Source of the DNA: Chromatocurvus sp046260765
GTDB taxonomy: Bacteria; Pseudomonadota; Gammaproteobacteria; Pseudomonadales; Halieaceae
Assembly: GCA_046260765.1 (NCBI GenBank)
Contig: JBHEOO010000015.1
Location: 1 to 64,000 of the forward strand
Direction: 5' to 3'
Length of the DNA: 64,000 nucleotides
The notes under the pieces were generated by a model, which was not told where the DNA came from, did no database searches, and was given only the letters and a program-made list of their open reading frames with translations. This document shows positions 1-9,784 of the stretch, in pieces. The translations under genes and the position numbers were made by a program. The stretch's first letter is position 1. Every line of letters starts with the position of its first letter.

Positions 1-466
1 AGTCAATCTTGAAGCCGTCAAACGGCAGGAAAGACGCCTGTTTGTCGCCATCCGTAAGGGTGACGGGGCGCTTGATACGTACAAAACGCCGCAGTGCATC
101 CTGCTCCAGGATGCCTGCAGACTGAATAAGAAAAACAAAAGGACGGGCGCTGCCGTCCATGATGGGTACCTCGGCGGCGCTGATATCCACTCTGGCATTG
201 TCGATACCAAGACCAGCCAGCGCCGACATAAGGTGCTCCACGGTTGAAACGCGGTGTGCACCCTGTACCAGCGTGGTGGACAGCAGGGTGTCACCGACAT
301 TCCCGGCGGTGGCGGGGATGTCCACCACCGGGTCGAGGTCGGTGCGCCGAAACACGATGCCGCTGTTCACCGGCGCCGGGTGCAGTCCCAGGTGAACGGT
401 CTCGCCCGTGTGCAGGCCGATACCGGTCGCCTTGATGGCGCTGCGCAAGGTCCGCTGTCGGATCAT
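1..466 (-). CDS. lpxC: UDP-3-O-acyl-GlcNAc deacetylase, partial (C-terminus beyond window)
   Basis: LpxC carries out the committed, zinc-dependent deacetylation step of lipid A synthesis in the cytosol. Translation from ATG 466 (minus) begins MIRQRTLRSAIKATGIGLHT, the family N-terminus, and contains STVEHL at residues 74-79; His78 corresponds to the first zinc ligand. The start is preceded by a strong GGGAGGAG ribosome site. Only the first 155 codons lie in the window; the frame stays open to the left edge, so the other zinc ligands cannot be checked. Its place just after ftsZ is the standard distal end of the dcw cluster. Confidence 0.95.
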   Translation of the reverse strand, partial: MIRQRTLRSAIKATGIGLHTGETVHLGLHPAPVNSGIVFRRTDLDPVVDIPATAGNVGDTLLSTTLVQGAHRVSTVEHLMSALAGLGIDNARVDISAAEVPIMDGSARPFVFLIQSAGILEQDALRRFVRIKRPVTLTDGDKQASFLPFDGFKID

Positions 467-534
467 GTCTCCTCCCTACTGCCACCGGTCACGCCGACGG
501 CACGTGTCTGATGCGAAGCGGAGATCCGCTGGCG

Positions 535-1707
535 TCAGTCTGCCTGGCGGCGCAGGAAGGTGGGAATATCGAAATAGTCACCACCTGAGGCCGCGTCCGT
601 GGGTGCCGCAGTTGCCGCGCCCGTCGCCGCTGCGCGACGGCGTGCCGGCGGCATTTCGTAATCTGCGTAATCCGGCTGCGACGGCAATTCTTCCGCTGTT
701 GTGGCGCGGCGCGCCGGCGCTTCAACCACCTGCAGCGGCACACGTGCGGGCTCGGCGCCAAGACCGGTCGCCACCACGGTGACGCGCAGCTCGTCGGTGA
801 TGTTCGGATCGATCACCGTGCCGACGACAACGGTTGCCTCCTCGGAAGCAAATTCCTCGATGGTGTCACCCACCTCCGAAAACTCACCGAGTGACAGATC
901 GAGGCCAGCCGTGATGTTGACCAGGATCCCACGCGCACCCTGTAGATCGATATCATCCAGCAAAGGACTGTTGATTGCCCGCTCTGCGGCCTCTCGCGCC
1001 CTGTTCTCACCGCGTGCACTGCCGGTGCCCATCATCGCCATGCCCATTTCGGACATCACCGTGCGTACATCGGCAAAATCCACGTTGATCATGCCGGGGC
1101 GAATGATCAGGTCGGCGATGCCCTGAACCGCGCCCAACAGTACATCATTTGCTTCCTTGAAGGCATCGAGGAGGCTGGTATTTTTCCCGAGCACCTCGAG
1201 CAGCTTCTCATTCGGTATGGTGATTAGAGAGTCGACGTGCTGTTGAAGTTCCCTGACGCCGGCTTCGGCAATACCCAGGCGCTTCTTGCCCTCGAAGGGG
1301 AACGGCCGCGTCACCACGGCGACCGTGAGAATACCCAGTTCCCGGGCAACCTCGGCAACCACCGGCGCGCCGCCGGTGCCCGTTCCACCACCCATTCCGG
1401 CGGTGATGAACACCATATCCGCGCCGCGCAGTGCGTCGGCAATCCTGTCGCGATCCTCCATGGCGGCGGCGCGTCCGATATCCGGGTTGGCGCCGGCCCC
1501 AAGGCCCTTGGTGATGTCGCCACCGAGCTGCAGCACCGTGCGCGACTCGATGTCCGAGAGGGCCTGGGCGTCGGTGTTGGCACAGATGAAATCCACGCCG
1601 TCCACGTTATTTTCGATCATGTGCTTGACGGCGTTGCCACCGCCGCCACCGACACCGATCACCTTGATTACCGCGCTTTGAGGTACATTATCGATAAGTT
1701 CAAACAT
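535..1707 (-). CDS. ftsZ: Cell division GTPase FtsZ
   Basis: FtsZ is the tubulin-like GTPase that polymerises into the cytokinetic ring. The 390-residue product starts MFELIDNVPQ at ATG 1707 and has the glycine-rich nucleotide site GVGGGGGNAV (about 21-30) and the tubulin signature GGGTGTGGAP near 107-116. A variable Ala/Pro/Arg-rich linker follows, and the C-terminal peptide DYFDIPTFLRRQAD is the conserved site bound by FtsA and ZipA. The frame is open upstream to 2196, but homology begins only at 1707. It lies 64 bp after ftsA and 68 bp before lpxC. Confidence 0.98.
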   Translation of the reverse strand: MFELIDNVPQSAVIKVIGVGGGGGNAVKHMIENNVDGVDFICANTDAQALSDIESRTVLQLGGDITKGLGAGANPDIGRAAAMEDRDRIADALRGADMVFITAGMGGGTGTGGAPVVAEVARELGILTVAVVTRPFPFEGKKRLGIAEAGVRELQQHVDSLITIPNEKLLEVLGKNTSLLDAFKEANDVLLGAVQGIADLIIRPGMINVDFADVRTVMSEMGMAMMGTGSARGENRAREAAERAINSPLLDDIDLQGARGILVNITAGLDLSLGEFSEVGDTIEEFASEEATVVVGTVIDPNITDELRVTVVATGLGAEPARVPLQVVEAPARRATTAEELPSQPDYADYEMPPARRRAAATGAATAAPTDAASGGDYFDIPTFLRRQAD

Positions 1708-1771
1708 AGTCTTTCTCCCCGTTGTTGAAAGTCGCGCAGCGCGCGACGCTTCTACTGCCAAAATGTCATGT

Positions 1772-3004
1772 CTAGAAATTACTGCTGACCCAGGCGCGGA
1801 AACGCGCCCACCAGCCTGCACCAGTGCCCGTCGCAGCGCCTCGCGGCGCCTCGCCCGGGTGCTGGAATCCGTAGTGCAGCAAACCCACCGATGTGGCGTA
1901 GATGGGATTGCGCACGATGTCTGCCATGCCCTGAACCGCGTGTGGATAACCGATGCGCACCGGCATGTGAAAAATCTCTTCTGCCAGCTCCACCACACCC
2001 TCCATCTTCGAGGTGCCACCGGTGAGCACGATGCCTGCGGGAATGAGGTCCTCGTAGCCACTGCGGCGAAGCTCTGCCTGCACGAGGGTGAACAGTTCGT
2101 CATAGCGCGGTTCGACCACCTCCGCCAGCGATTGCCGTGACAGATCCCGCGGTGGGCGATCACCCACGCTCGGCACCTTGATGGTCTGGTCGGCACCGGC
2201 GAGCTGGGTCAGTGCGCAGGCGTACTTGATCTTGATTTCCTCGGCGTATTGCGAGGGCGTGCGCAGGGCCATTGCAATGTCGTTGGTCACCTGGTCACCG
2301 GCGATGGGAATCACGCCGGTGTGGCGAATCGATCCCTCGGTAAATACCGCAATGTCAGAAGTGCCGCCGCCAATATCCACCAGGCACACGCCGAGTTCCC
2401 GCTCGTCCTCGGTCAGCACCGCATAACTGCTGGCGAGCTGCTCGAGGATGACCTCCTCGACTTCCAGACCGCAGCGACGGATACACTTCTCGATGTTCTG
2501 CGCGGCGTTCACCGCACAGGTCACCAGGTGCACCTTCGCCTCCAGGCGCACACCGGACATCCCCAGCGGCTCGCGGATTCCCTCCTGGTTGTCGATCACA
2601 TACTCCTGCGGCAGGATATGCAGGACCTTCTGATCAGCGGGAATCGCCACCGCGCGCGCGGCCTCCAGCACCTGCTCCACGTCGGCCAGCACCACCTCGC
2701 GATCGCGTATGGCGACAATGCCGTGGGAATTGAGGCTGCGCACGTGGCTGCCCGCGATGCCGACAAACACTGAATGAATCTGGCAGCCGGCCATCAGCTC
2801 AGCTTCCTCCACCGCGCGCTGTATCGACTGCACGGTGGACTCGATATTGACAACAACGCCTTTTTTCATGCCCTTGGACGGGTGGGAGCCGATGCCGACA
2901 ATCTCGATATACCCCTCCGAATCAGTCTCGCCAACAATGGCGACGACCTTGGAGGTGCCGATATCCAGACCGACGATCATTCCCTTGTCTTTCACACTAG
3001 CCAT
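1772..3004 (-). CDS. ftsA: Cell division protein FtsA (actin-like membrane tether)
   Basis: FtsA is an actin/Hsp70-fold ATPase that anchors FtsZ filaments to the inner membrane. The 410-residue protein has the phosphate-1 motif GLDIGTSKVVAIVGE at 12-26, a phosphate-2-type segment LVDIGGGTSDIAVF near 205-218 and a C-terminal amphipathic tail ending RFRAWVSSNF, the membrane-targeting helix. ATG 3004 is used; ATG 2980 (residue 9) is an alternative. The gene follows ftsQ by 23 bp in the dcw operon. Confidence 0.97.
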   Translation of the reverse strand: MASVKDKGMIVGLDIGTSKVVAIVGETDSEGYIEIVGIGSHPSKGMKKGVVVNIESTVQSIQRAVEEAELMAGCQIHSVFVGIAGSHVRSLNSHGIVAIRDREVVLADVEQVLEAARAVAIPADQKVLHILPQEYVIDNQEGIREPLGMSGVRLEAKVHLVTCAVNAAQNIEKCIRRCGLEVEEVILEQLASSYAVLTEDERELGVCLVDIGGGTSDIAVFTEGSIRHTGVIPIAGDQVTNDIAMALRTPSQYAEEIKIKYACALTQLAGADQTIKVPSVGDRPPRDLSRQSLAEVVEPRYDELFTLVQAELRRSGYEDLIPAGIVLTGGTSKMEGVVELAEEIFHMPVRIGYPHAVQGMADIVRNPIYATSVGLLHYGFQHPGEAPRGAATGTGAGWWARFRAWVSSNF

Positions 3005-3027
3005 GTTGTCGTTGTTTCCTCATCTGC

Positions 3028-3837
3028 TTACTCCTTGTCCACTGCGGCGAGCTGCGGCGGCTCATGAAACGTCACTGCCGCGCCCTTCGCGTAGCGTAAA
3101 TCGACACTGGCAACCTGCTCTGTGCGCTGCACCAGGTCATTGCGGTACAGATCGAGAAAGCGCTGCACCCGCAGCAGAAAATTTTCATTACCCAGGTTGA
3201 TCCGCAGACCCGACTGCAGTTCGGCATGCAGCTGGCCCAGACTGTCCTGCTCGAGCCTGGCGACAGACAGCTCCGCTACCGCCAGCAGATCGTGCAGGCG
3301 CTGGTAATGCTGCATCAGGCGTCGCTCGGAACCTGCAGGGCCGTGGATGATCGGCAGCTCTGACCACGCTTCACCGCCGCTGGCGGCGAACACCAGACCC
3401 TCGTGATTCAGGAAGCCGCTATCGCCCCAGCGGGCAATCGGTAACTGCTCCACCACTCGGATATCCAGCGTGTCCGGCCAGCGGCGGCGCACAGATGCGC
3501 TGTAAACCCAGGGCAGTGCCTCCATAGCCTCCCGCACGCGCGACAGATCGGCGGCGACGAAGCCACCGTCCAGCGCCTGTTGAACCGCAAGCTGCAGCGC
3601 GTGCTGCCGCGGCGCATCCAGCGTGCCGGCAACGGCTATGCGTCCCACCGGCATCGACGCCAGCGCGTCCCATGCACGCTGGCCAATCAGCAGCACGATG
3701 GCAAACCCGGTCGCCAGCAGCAGACGGTTCAGCCAGCGCGCGATCGCGGCGCGGTCGGGAGCGCGGCGCGCCGGCTGTCGCCGGCTGGCACTGGCGCGTC
3801 CCCGACGCGGTGAACCGGCAATACGCAGGGCGATCAT
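3028..3837 (-). CDS. ftsQ: Division protein FtsQ
   Basis: FtsQ is a bitopic inner-membrane protein that recruits FtsL/FtsB to the septum through its periplasmic POTRA and beta domains. The 269-residue product has a basic cytoplasmic N-terminus (about 1-36), one membrane helix (LLLATGFAIVLLIGQ, about 39-53), then the POTRA-like segment and the family stretch LPWVYSASVRRRWPDTL. The start ATG 3837 overlaps the ddl stop by 4 bp (ATGA), indicating translational coupling. Confidence 0.95.
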   Translation of the reverse strand: MIALRIAGSPRRGRASASRRQPARRAPDRAAIARWLNRLLLATGFAIVLLIGQRAWDALASMPVGRIAVAGTLDAPRQHALQLAVQQALDGGFVAADLSRVREAMEALPWVYSASVRRRWPDTLDIRVVEQLPIARWGDSGFLNHEGLVFAASGGEAWSELPIIHGPAGSERRLMQHYQRLHDLLAVAELSVARLEQDSLGQLHAELQSGLRINLGNENFLLRVQRFLDLYRNDLVQRTEQVASVDLRYAKGAAVTFHEPPQLAAVDKE

Positions 3838-4763
3838 CGCTGCCTCCCCCGCGCCAGACTGAGCCCCATAATCTGTGTGACAAGACCCTCAAGACTGATA
3901 CCGGCGGCCCGTGCTGCCATGGGCACCAGGCTGTGGGAGGTCATGCCCGGTATGGTATTGGCCTCGAGCAACATGAAGTGCCCCGCCGTATCGCGCATGA
4001 CATCAATGCGTCCCCAGATGGCGCAGTCGAGGGCGCGGAAGGCACGCAGGGCCAGCGTCCCGAGCGCCTGCTCCTCGTCTTCAGACAGGCCGCAGGGAAT
4101 AAAATAGCGGGTGTCGTCGGACAGATACTTGGCCTCGTAATCGTAGAATTCCCCGGCGGGCACCAGGCGGATAACGGGCAGCGCATGCTCACCGAGAATC
4201 GATACCGTGTATTCCGGGCCGGCGATAAAACGCTCCGCCAGAACACGCTGTCCGTGTTGCGCCGCGATGGCATAGGCCGCCGCCAGTGCGCCGGCGTCGG
4301 CGGCGGGCGTCATACCGATGCTCGAGCCCTCGGCCACCGGCTTGACGAAGACTTTCCCGAGCTGGTCGATAACGCCCTGCCAGTTGCTGTGCTCGTGCAG
4401 CTCGACAAAATCGGCGGTGGGCAGGCCCTGGCCTCGCCACAGCTGCTTGCTGCGCAGCTTGTCCATGGCCAGCGCAGAGCCGAGAACGCCAGAGCCGCTG
4501 TAAGGCACGCCCAGATGCTCCAGCAGTCCCTGCATACTGCCGTCTTCGCCGCCGGGACCGTGCAGAATATTGAAAACGAAGGCAGTATTGGCGAGCTGTT
4601 CAATCCAGTTTTTCTCGGCCGGATCGACAAGGGTGACGCGAAAGCCCGCAGCGTCGAGCGCCGCATGCACCGTGGCAGCGCTGTTCAGCGACACCTCGCG
4701 CTCCGCAGAGCATCCGCCCTGGAGTAGCGCCACGACACCGCCGCGAAGCTCAGCGAGATTCAT
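3834..4763 (-). CDS. ddlB: D-alanine--D-alanine ligase
   Basis: Ddl is a cytosolic ATP-grasp ligase that makes D-Ala-D-Ala for the peptidoglycan stem peptide. The 309-residue product shows the N-terminal GGCSAEREVSL loop (16-26), HGPGGEDGSMQGLLE, the KPVAEGSSIGM nucleotide loop and a C-terminal metal/product site with RIDVMRD and LLEANTIPGMT. The start overlaps the murC stop by 4 bp and the stop overlaps the ftsQ start by 4 bp. Position between murC and ftsQ supports the DdlB paralogue name. Confidence 0.97.
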   Translation of the reverse strand: MNLAELRGGVVALLQGGCSAEREVSLNSAATVHAALDAAGFRVTLVDPAEKNWIEQLANTAFVFNILHGPGGEDGSMQGLLEHLGVPYSGSGVLGSALAMDKLRSKQLWRGQGLPTADFVELHEHSNWQGVIDQLGKVFVKPVAEGSSIGMTPAADAGALAAAYAIAAQHGQRVLAERFIAGPEYTVSILGEHALPVIRLVPAGEFYDYEAKYLSDDTRYFIPCGLSEDEEQALGTLALRAFRALDCAIWGRIDVMRDTAGHFMLLEANTIPGMTSHSLVPMAARAAGISLEGLVTQIMGLSLARGRQR

Positions 4764-6190
4764 GCCTGCCTCCCCGGAATACCCTGAGTCGCCAGCTCAC
4801 GCGCGAGGCCGGCGATATCGCCGGCGCCCTGGGTAATCACCACATCCCCGTCCCGTAGCAGGTCAGCCAGCAGACCGGGCACCTTTATTGCGTCCGGCGC
4901 ATAGACCGGCTCCAGCTGGCCGCGCTGACGGATGCTGCGCGCCAGCGAGCGACTGTCGGCACCGGTCACCGCTGGCTCACCCGCGGCGTAAACCTCGAGC
5001 AGTACCAGGGCATCGAAGCCCGACAGCACACTGACGAAATCCTCGTACAGGTCCCGGGTACGCGTGTACCGGTGTGGCTGGTACACCATGACCAGCCGGC
5101 GTTCCGGCCAGGCCTGCCGCGCTGACGCAAGCGTGGCATTGACCTCGGTGGGATGGTGGCCGTAGTCATCCACCAGGGTTGCACTGCCGTTGGCCAGCGC
5201 CAGCTCGCCAAGCACCGAGAAGCGTCGGCCAACGCCACCGAACTGCGACAGACTGTCGGCGATGGCGGCGGCATCCAGCCCCTGATCCGTGGCAACGGCC
5301 ACCGCGGCGGCGGCGTTCAGCGCGTTGTGCCGACCCGGCATGGCGAGGTCCACCGATACGGGGGTGTCATCCGGTCGCTGCACAATAAAACGCGTGCGCA
5401 GACCGGCGGGGGCCAGATCGGTGATGCGGAAGTCAGCCTGCTCGGAAAAGCCATAGGTAATGGTTGGCCGCCCGATCAGCGGCAAGAGCTCACGGATGAC
5501 CGGATCGTCGACACACACCACCGCCAGTCCGTAGAAGGGCAGGTTATGCAGAAACTCCACAAACACCTGCTTCAGGCGGCTGAAATCGCCGCCGTAGGTA
5601 TCCATGTGATCCGCCTCGATGTTGGTAATGACCGTGACCATCGGCTGCAGATGCAGGAAAGAGGCGTCACTCTCGTCGGCTTCCGCAATCAGGAAGCGGC
5701 TGGCGCCGAGCTGGGCGTGGCTCCCGGTGCTGTTGACGCGCCCGCCGATCACGAAAGTGGGGTCGAGCCCGGCGGCGGCAAACGTCGCCGCGATCAGGCT
5801 GGTGGTCGTGGTCTTGCCGTGGGTGCCCGCCACCGCGATGCCGTAGCGATAGCGCATGAGCTCCGCCAGCATTTCTGCCCGCGGCACCACGGGAATGCGT
5901 GCTTCCCGCGCGGCCAGAAGCTCTGGATTGTCCGCGGGCACGGCGCTGGAGGTCACCACAACGTCCGCACTGCCGATATTGCCGGCGCGGTGTCCAAGGT
6001 GAACGGTAACGCCGAAGTCGCGCAGGCGTGCGGTCGCGGCGCTGTCGCGCAGGTCCGAGCCGGAGACGCTATAGCCCAGGTTTGCCAGCACTTCGGCGAT
6101 GCCGCTCATGCCGGTGCCGCCCACGCCTATCATGTGAATGTTACGCACACGGCGCATTTCCGGCATCGGCTGCAGGCTCACGCCACTCAT
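4760..6190 (-). CDS. murC: UDP-N-acetylmuramate--L-alanine ligase
   Basis: MurC adds L-Ala to UDP-MurNAc, the first Mur ligase step. The 476-residue protein has the Rossmann loop IHMIGVGGTGMSGIAEVL near 18-35, the ATP loop GTHGKTTTTSLIAA near 116-129 and the Mur-ligase stretch DDYGHHPTEV. ATG 6190 (MSGVSLQP) overlaps the murG stop by 4 bp; the frame is open upstream to 6271, but that part lies within murG and shows no homology. The overlap with ddl is also ATGA. Confidence 0.97.
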   Translation of the reverse strand: MSGVSLQPMPEMRRVRNIHMIGVGGTGMSGIAEVLANLGYSVSGSDLRDSAATARLRDFGVTVHLGHRAGNIGSADVVVTSSAVPADNPELLAAREARIPVVPRAEMLAELMRYRYGIAVAGTHGKTTTTSLIAATFAAAGLDPTFVIGGRVNSTGSHAQLGASRFLIAEADESDASFLHLQPMVTVITNIEADHMDTYGGDFSRLKQVFVEFLHNLPFYGLAVVCVDDPVIRELLPLIGRPTITYGFSEQADFRITDLAPAGLRTRFIVQRPDDTPVSVDLAMPGRHNALNAAAAVAVATDQGLDAAAIADSLSQFGGVGRRFSVLGELALANGSATLVDDYGHHPTEVNATLASARQAWPERRLVMVYQPHRYTRTRDLYEDFVSVLSGFDALVLLEVYAAGEPAVTGADSRSLARSIRQRGQLEPVYAPDAIKVPGLLADLLRDGDVVITQGAGDIAGLARELATQGIPGRQA

Positions 6191-7278
6191 TTCAGCACCT
6201 CTTCGCAGCGCTCGACCACAGCGTCGGTCGCCGTGGGCATGGCACAGGCACCGGCCTTGCGTGACATGCACGCGAGACGCTGCGGGTCGCGCACCAGTGT
6301 GAGAATCTCGTTGGCCAGGACCTGCGCTGTCAGCGCTGACTGCGGCAGGAGCAAGGCGGCACCGCGGTTGGTCAGGTACAGGGCATTGCGTCGCTGGTGA
6401 TCGTCAATCGCATGAGGCAGCGGCACCAGCAGCGACGGACGCGACATCACCGCGAGCTCGGCAACGGTGAGCGCGCCTGCTCGACACACCACGAGATCGG
6501 CCCAGGCGTAGGCCTCTGCCATATCGTCGATAAAGGGGTCACAGCGCACGCCGTCCAGACCGGCATCGGCGTAAGCACGGGTAGCGGCCTCGGCGTGGGC
6601 TTCGCCACATTGGTGCCAGACCACCGGCAGCGGATCGCAGCCCGCAGACTGCAGGGCCAGCAACATCTGGGGCATCAGCTGGTTGATCGGGCGGGCACCC
6701 AGACTGCCGCCGAGCACCAGCAGGTGCAGCGGCCGCGAGCCGTCGTAATACCACTGCTGTGCGCGCGCTGTCGCCAGCAGCTCTGCTCGCACAGGATTGC
6801 CAACGAAATCGCCAGCATGGCGTGCCGGGAACGCGTCGGGGAATCCCGCCAGGCGGACCGAGGCAAACGGCGCCAGCAGTCGGTTGGTGGTTCCGGCCAC
6901 GGCGTTCTGCTCATGCAGCACCAGCGGTCGTCGCAGCAGGCGGGCAATGAGACCCACCGGCCCCGACGCGTAGCCACCCATGCCGACAACGCAACCCGGC
7001 GCTTTGCGCAGGACCAGCCAGAAGGCCATTGCCAGCGAGACCAGCAGCGCCAGCAGGCCGCGCAGCGTGTCGACAGTGCCTTTGCCGCGCAGTCCCCGCA
7101 CAGGCAGATGATGCAGGAGCAAGCCGGCGGCGGGCACGACGCGACCTTCGAGACCGCGACGCGTGCCGACCCACTCAACCCGGTAACCGCGCGCCACCAG
7201 CGCTTTGGCCACCGCAAGTGCCGGATAGACATGGCCGCCGGTGCCGCCGGCGAGAATCAGTATCAGCGGGGCGCTCAT
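6187..7278 (-). CDS. murG: Lipid II synthase MurG (GlcNAc transferase)
   Basis: MurG is a peripheral inner-membrane GT28 glycosyltransferase that adds GlcNAc to lipid I, giving lipid II. The 363-residue product has the N-terminal G-loop ILAGGTGGHVYPALAVA (about 7-23), the second G-loop VVGMGGYASGP, the HEQN motif and the donor-site region with CRAGALTVAELAV and PLPHAIDDHQ. ATG 7278 overlaps the ftsW stop (ATGA). Confidence 0.97.
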   Translation of the reverse strand: MSAPLILILAGGTGGHVYPALAVAKALVARGYRVEWVGTRRGLEGRVVPAAGLLLHHLPVRGLRGKGTVDTLRGLLALLVSLAMAFWLVLRKAPGCVVGMGGYASGPVGLIARLLRRPLVLHEQNAVAGTTNRLLAPFASVRLAGFPDAFPARHAGDFVGNPVRAELLATARAQQWYYDGSRPLHLLVLGGSLGARPINQLMPQMLLALQSAGCDPLPVVWHQCGEAHAEAATRAYADAGLDGVRCDPFIDDMAEAYAWADLVVCRAGALTVAELAVMSRPSLLVPLPHAIDDHQRRNALYLTNRGAALLLPQSALTAQVLANEILTLVRDPQRLACMSRKAGACAMPTATDAVVERCEEVLK

Positions 7279-8402
7279 GTCCGGCCTCCCCCGCGACGCT
7301 CGCTTTCGATGCGCAGGACGATCGCCAGCAGGCAGAAACTCATTACCAGCGCGCTGCCGCCATAGCTGACAAAGGGCAGCGTGAGGCCCTTGGTCGGGAG
7401 CAGACCGGAGCTTGCGCCCATATTGATAAACGCCTGACCGGCAAACATCATGGCGACGCCGTAGCACACGTAGCTGGCAAAGGTATCGCCGGCACGCGCT
7501 GCGGCGCGGCCGATAGCGCCGATACGCAGCACCAGCAGGAGAACCAGCGCCACCAGACTGAGGGCGCCGATAAACCCGGTCTCCTCCGCCCAGATGGAAA
7601 ACACGAAATCGGTGTGCGCCTCGGGGAGGTAGAACAGCTTCTGTACGCTGTTGCCAAGGCCGACACCAAACCATTCACCGCGGCCAAAGGCGATCAGCGA
7701 CTGCACCAGCTGGAAGCCGCTGCCGTAGGGATCCGCCCAGGGATCGGTGTAGGCCGTCAGGCGCTGCAGGCGGTAAGGCGCGGTAATGATCAGTCCGGCC
7801 AGCCCCAGTCCGCTGAGCCCCACCACAATAAAGAAGTGCAGCAGCTTCATGCCGGCGAGAAACAGCAGCCCGAAAGCGGTGCCCAGCACAATCACCGTAG
7901 CGCCAAAGTCCGGTTCAAACAGCAGCAGCAGCGCGACCACACCGAGCACGAACATAGGCCGCAGGAAACCCTGCCACTGTTCACGCACGGCCGCTTCCTG
8001 GCGGACCAGATAGCCCGACAGAAACAGTATGCTGCTGCCCTTCACCACCTCGGAGGGCTGCAGCGTAAACGGTCCCATGGGCAGCCAGCGCTGGCTGCCG
8101 TTGACGTCCTTGCCAATACCCGGCACCAGTACCAGCGCCAGCAGCGCCAGGGACAGCACCAGCCACAGCCAGGCCGAGTGATACCAGAAAACGGACGGCA
8201 TGCGGTAAACCAGCACGGCGCAAATGAGCGAAACCGCGAGGTAGAACAGATGGCGCTGCGCGTGGTGCCAGGGGTTGGCAAAGTTCTGCTCGGCATAACC
8301 GATAGACGCCGAGGTGATTGCCACCAGCCCGAGCAGGGCCAGGCTGCCACCGAACAGCAGCAACAGTGGATCAACAGCGATAGTGTTGCGCGAGGCCGTC
8401 AT
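7275..8402 (-). CDS. ftsW: SEDS peptidoglycan polymerase FtsW
   Basis: FtsW is the septal SEDS glycosyltransferase that polymerises lipid II with its partner FtsI. The 375-residue product is a polytopic membrane protein of about ten hydrophobic helices. It shows the SEDS stretches RWLPMGPFTLQPSE, FEPDFGATVIV, the periplasmic loop containing WFGVGLGNSVQK and the C-terminal GLTLPFVSYGGSALV. ATG 8402 was chosen because it forms a 4-bp ATGA overlap with the murD stop; the longer upstream frame is arginine-rich and lies within murD. Confidence 0.96.
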   Translation of the reverse strand: MTASRNTIAVDPLLLLFGGSLALLGLVAITSASIGYAEQNFANPWHHAQRHLFYLAVSLICAVLVYRMPSVFWYHSAWLWLVLSLALLALVLVPGIGKDVNGSQRWLPMGPFTLQPSEVVKGSSILFLSGYLVRQEAAVREQWQGFLRPMFVLGVVALLLLFEPDFGATVIVLGTAFGLLFLAGMKLLHFFIVVGLSGLGLAGLIITAPYRLQRLTAYTDPWADPYGSGFQLVQSLIAFGRGEWFGVGLGNSVQKLFYLPEAHTDFVFSIWAEETGFIGALSLVALVLLLVLRIGAIGRAAARAGDTFASYVCYGVAMMFAGQAFINMGASSGLLPTKGLTLPFVSYGGSALVMSFCLLAIVLRIESERRGGGRT

Positions 8403-9784
8403 GGAGCCTCCCCTGGCAGGTCGCGCACAGCGGCAGCGAAGACATCGCCGCGCTCGCCGTAGTCGCGGAACATGTCGAAGCTGGCGCAGGCCGGAGACAG
8501 CAGCACGCAATCCCCCGCATTCGCGCTCGCCGCCGCTGCCTGCACCGCCGTATCAAGACTGTCACAGCGCTGCACCGGGGCCGCGTCACCGATGTCACAC
8601 GCGAGCTGCTCTGCCGTCTCGCCGATCAGCAGCACCAGTTTGCAGTACGTCGCCACCGGCTGCCTGAGCGCGGCAAAATCTCCGCCCTTGCCGCGCCCGC
8701 CGGCGATCAGCACCAGGTTGCGTCCCCTTCCCATGCCCTCGATCGCCGCCTTTGCGGCACCGACGTTGGTCGCCTTGGAGTCGTTGATCCAGCGCACGCC
8801 CTTGCGCTCCGCGACCTGCTGGCAGCGGTGCGGCAGGCCCTGAAAATCGCGCAGCGTATCCAGCATGGCGGCCATCGGCAGCCCCGCGCTGTGCCCGATC
8901 GCCAGCGCCGCCAGGGCGTTGGCGAGATTGTGGCGACCGGAGAGCGCAATGTCCGAGACCCGCATGAGATCGTCAAAACCCTGTGCGAGCCACTCCACGC
9001 CGTCATCGTCCCGGTGTATGCCGAATCCGTGCAGATCCGGCTCGCGCAGGCGCCAGGCGCTGACCTGCATGCCGTCACCGCCCGGAGGTATGGTCAGGGG
9101 ATCGTCCGAGTTGACCACCGCATGGCGGCAGCCGCGGAATATCCGATGCTTGGCCTGGTGATAGCGCGGCAGCGTGCCGTGGCGGTCGAGGTGGTCGGCG
9201 CTGAGGTTGAGCACACAGGCGACCGCCAGGTTCAGGGAGTCACTGCGCTCCAGCTGAAAGCTGGACAGCTCCAGCACATACAGATCCCGGTCGTCTGCGA
9301 GCAGATCCAGCGCCGGTGGCCCAAGATTGCCGCCGACGCCGGCGTTTCTGCCCGCGGCCTCCGCCATGGCTCCCACCAGCGCCGTGACCGTCGATTTTGC
9401 GTTCGAACCCGTGATGCCGATGACCGGCGCCTGCGCCGCCTCTGCAAACAGATCGACGTCGCCGCGGATAACGGCGCCCGCGGCGACGGCCTCAAGCAGA
9501 AACGGCAGGTCAGGCGCCAGACCCGGGCTGACGATCAACTCGGAGGCCGCGTTCAGCAGCGACTGGGGAATATCCCCCACAAACACGCTGACATCCGGGA
9601 ACTCACCGCGCAGCTGCGCGAGCCCCGGCGGCTCGGCGCGCGTATCGACCACCGCAAAGCGCTCGCCGCGATGCGCCAGATAGCGCACCACAGAGAGGCC
9701 GGTTACACCAAGGCCCACGACAACACGCTGCGCGCTGCTGGCGATGATGCCGTCGTTACCGGATTGTCCGACGGCGGTCATCAT
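8399..9784 (-). CDS. murD: UDP-MurNAc-L-Ala--D-glutamate ligase
   Basis: MurD adds D-Glu to the growing UDP-MurNAc peptide in the cytosol. The 461-residue product has the N-terminal VVVGLGVTGLSVVRYL loop, the ATP-binding VIGITGSNAKSTVTALVG (the usual K-T of the P-loop is K-S here), and the Mur-ligase stretches WINDSKATN and ALSGRHNLANALAAL. Two tandem ATGs occur at 9784 and 9781; 9784 overlaps the mraY stop as ATGA. Confidence 0.96.
   Translation of the reverse strand: MMTAVGQSGNDGIIASSAQRVVVGLGVTGLSVVRYLAHRGERFAVVDTRAEPPGLAQLRGEFPDVSVFVGDIPQSLLNAASELIVSPGLAPDLPFLLEAVAAGAVIRGDVDLFAEAAQAPVIGITGSNAKSTVTALVGAMAEAAGRNAGVGGNLGPPALDLLADDRDLYVLELSSFQLERSDSLNLAVACVLNLSADHLDRHGTLPRYHQAKHRIFRGCRHAVVNSDDPLTIPPGGDGMQVSAWRLREPDLHGFGIHRDDDGVEWLAQGFDDLMRVSDIALSGRHNLANALAALAIGHSAGLPMAAMLDTLRDFQGLPHRCQQVAERKGVRWINDSKATNVGAAKAAIEGMGRGRNLVLIAGGRGKGGDFAALRQPVATYCKLVLLIGETAEQLACDIGDAAPVQRCDSLDTAVQAAAASANAGDCVLLSPACASFDMFRDYGERGDVFAAAVRDLPGEAP

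Noticed and set aside
535..2196. FtsZ with a long N-terminal extension
   Set aside because: The frame is open, but residues before MFELIDNVPQ are within ftsA on another frame and unlike any FtsZ.
2173..2196. Frameshift in ftsA/ftsZ region
   Set aside because: Both genes are full length with normal motifs; the overlap of open frames is chance.
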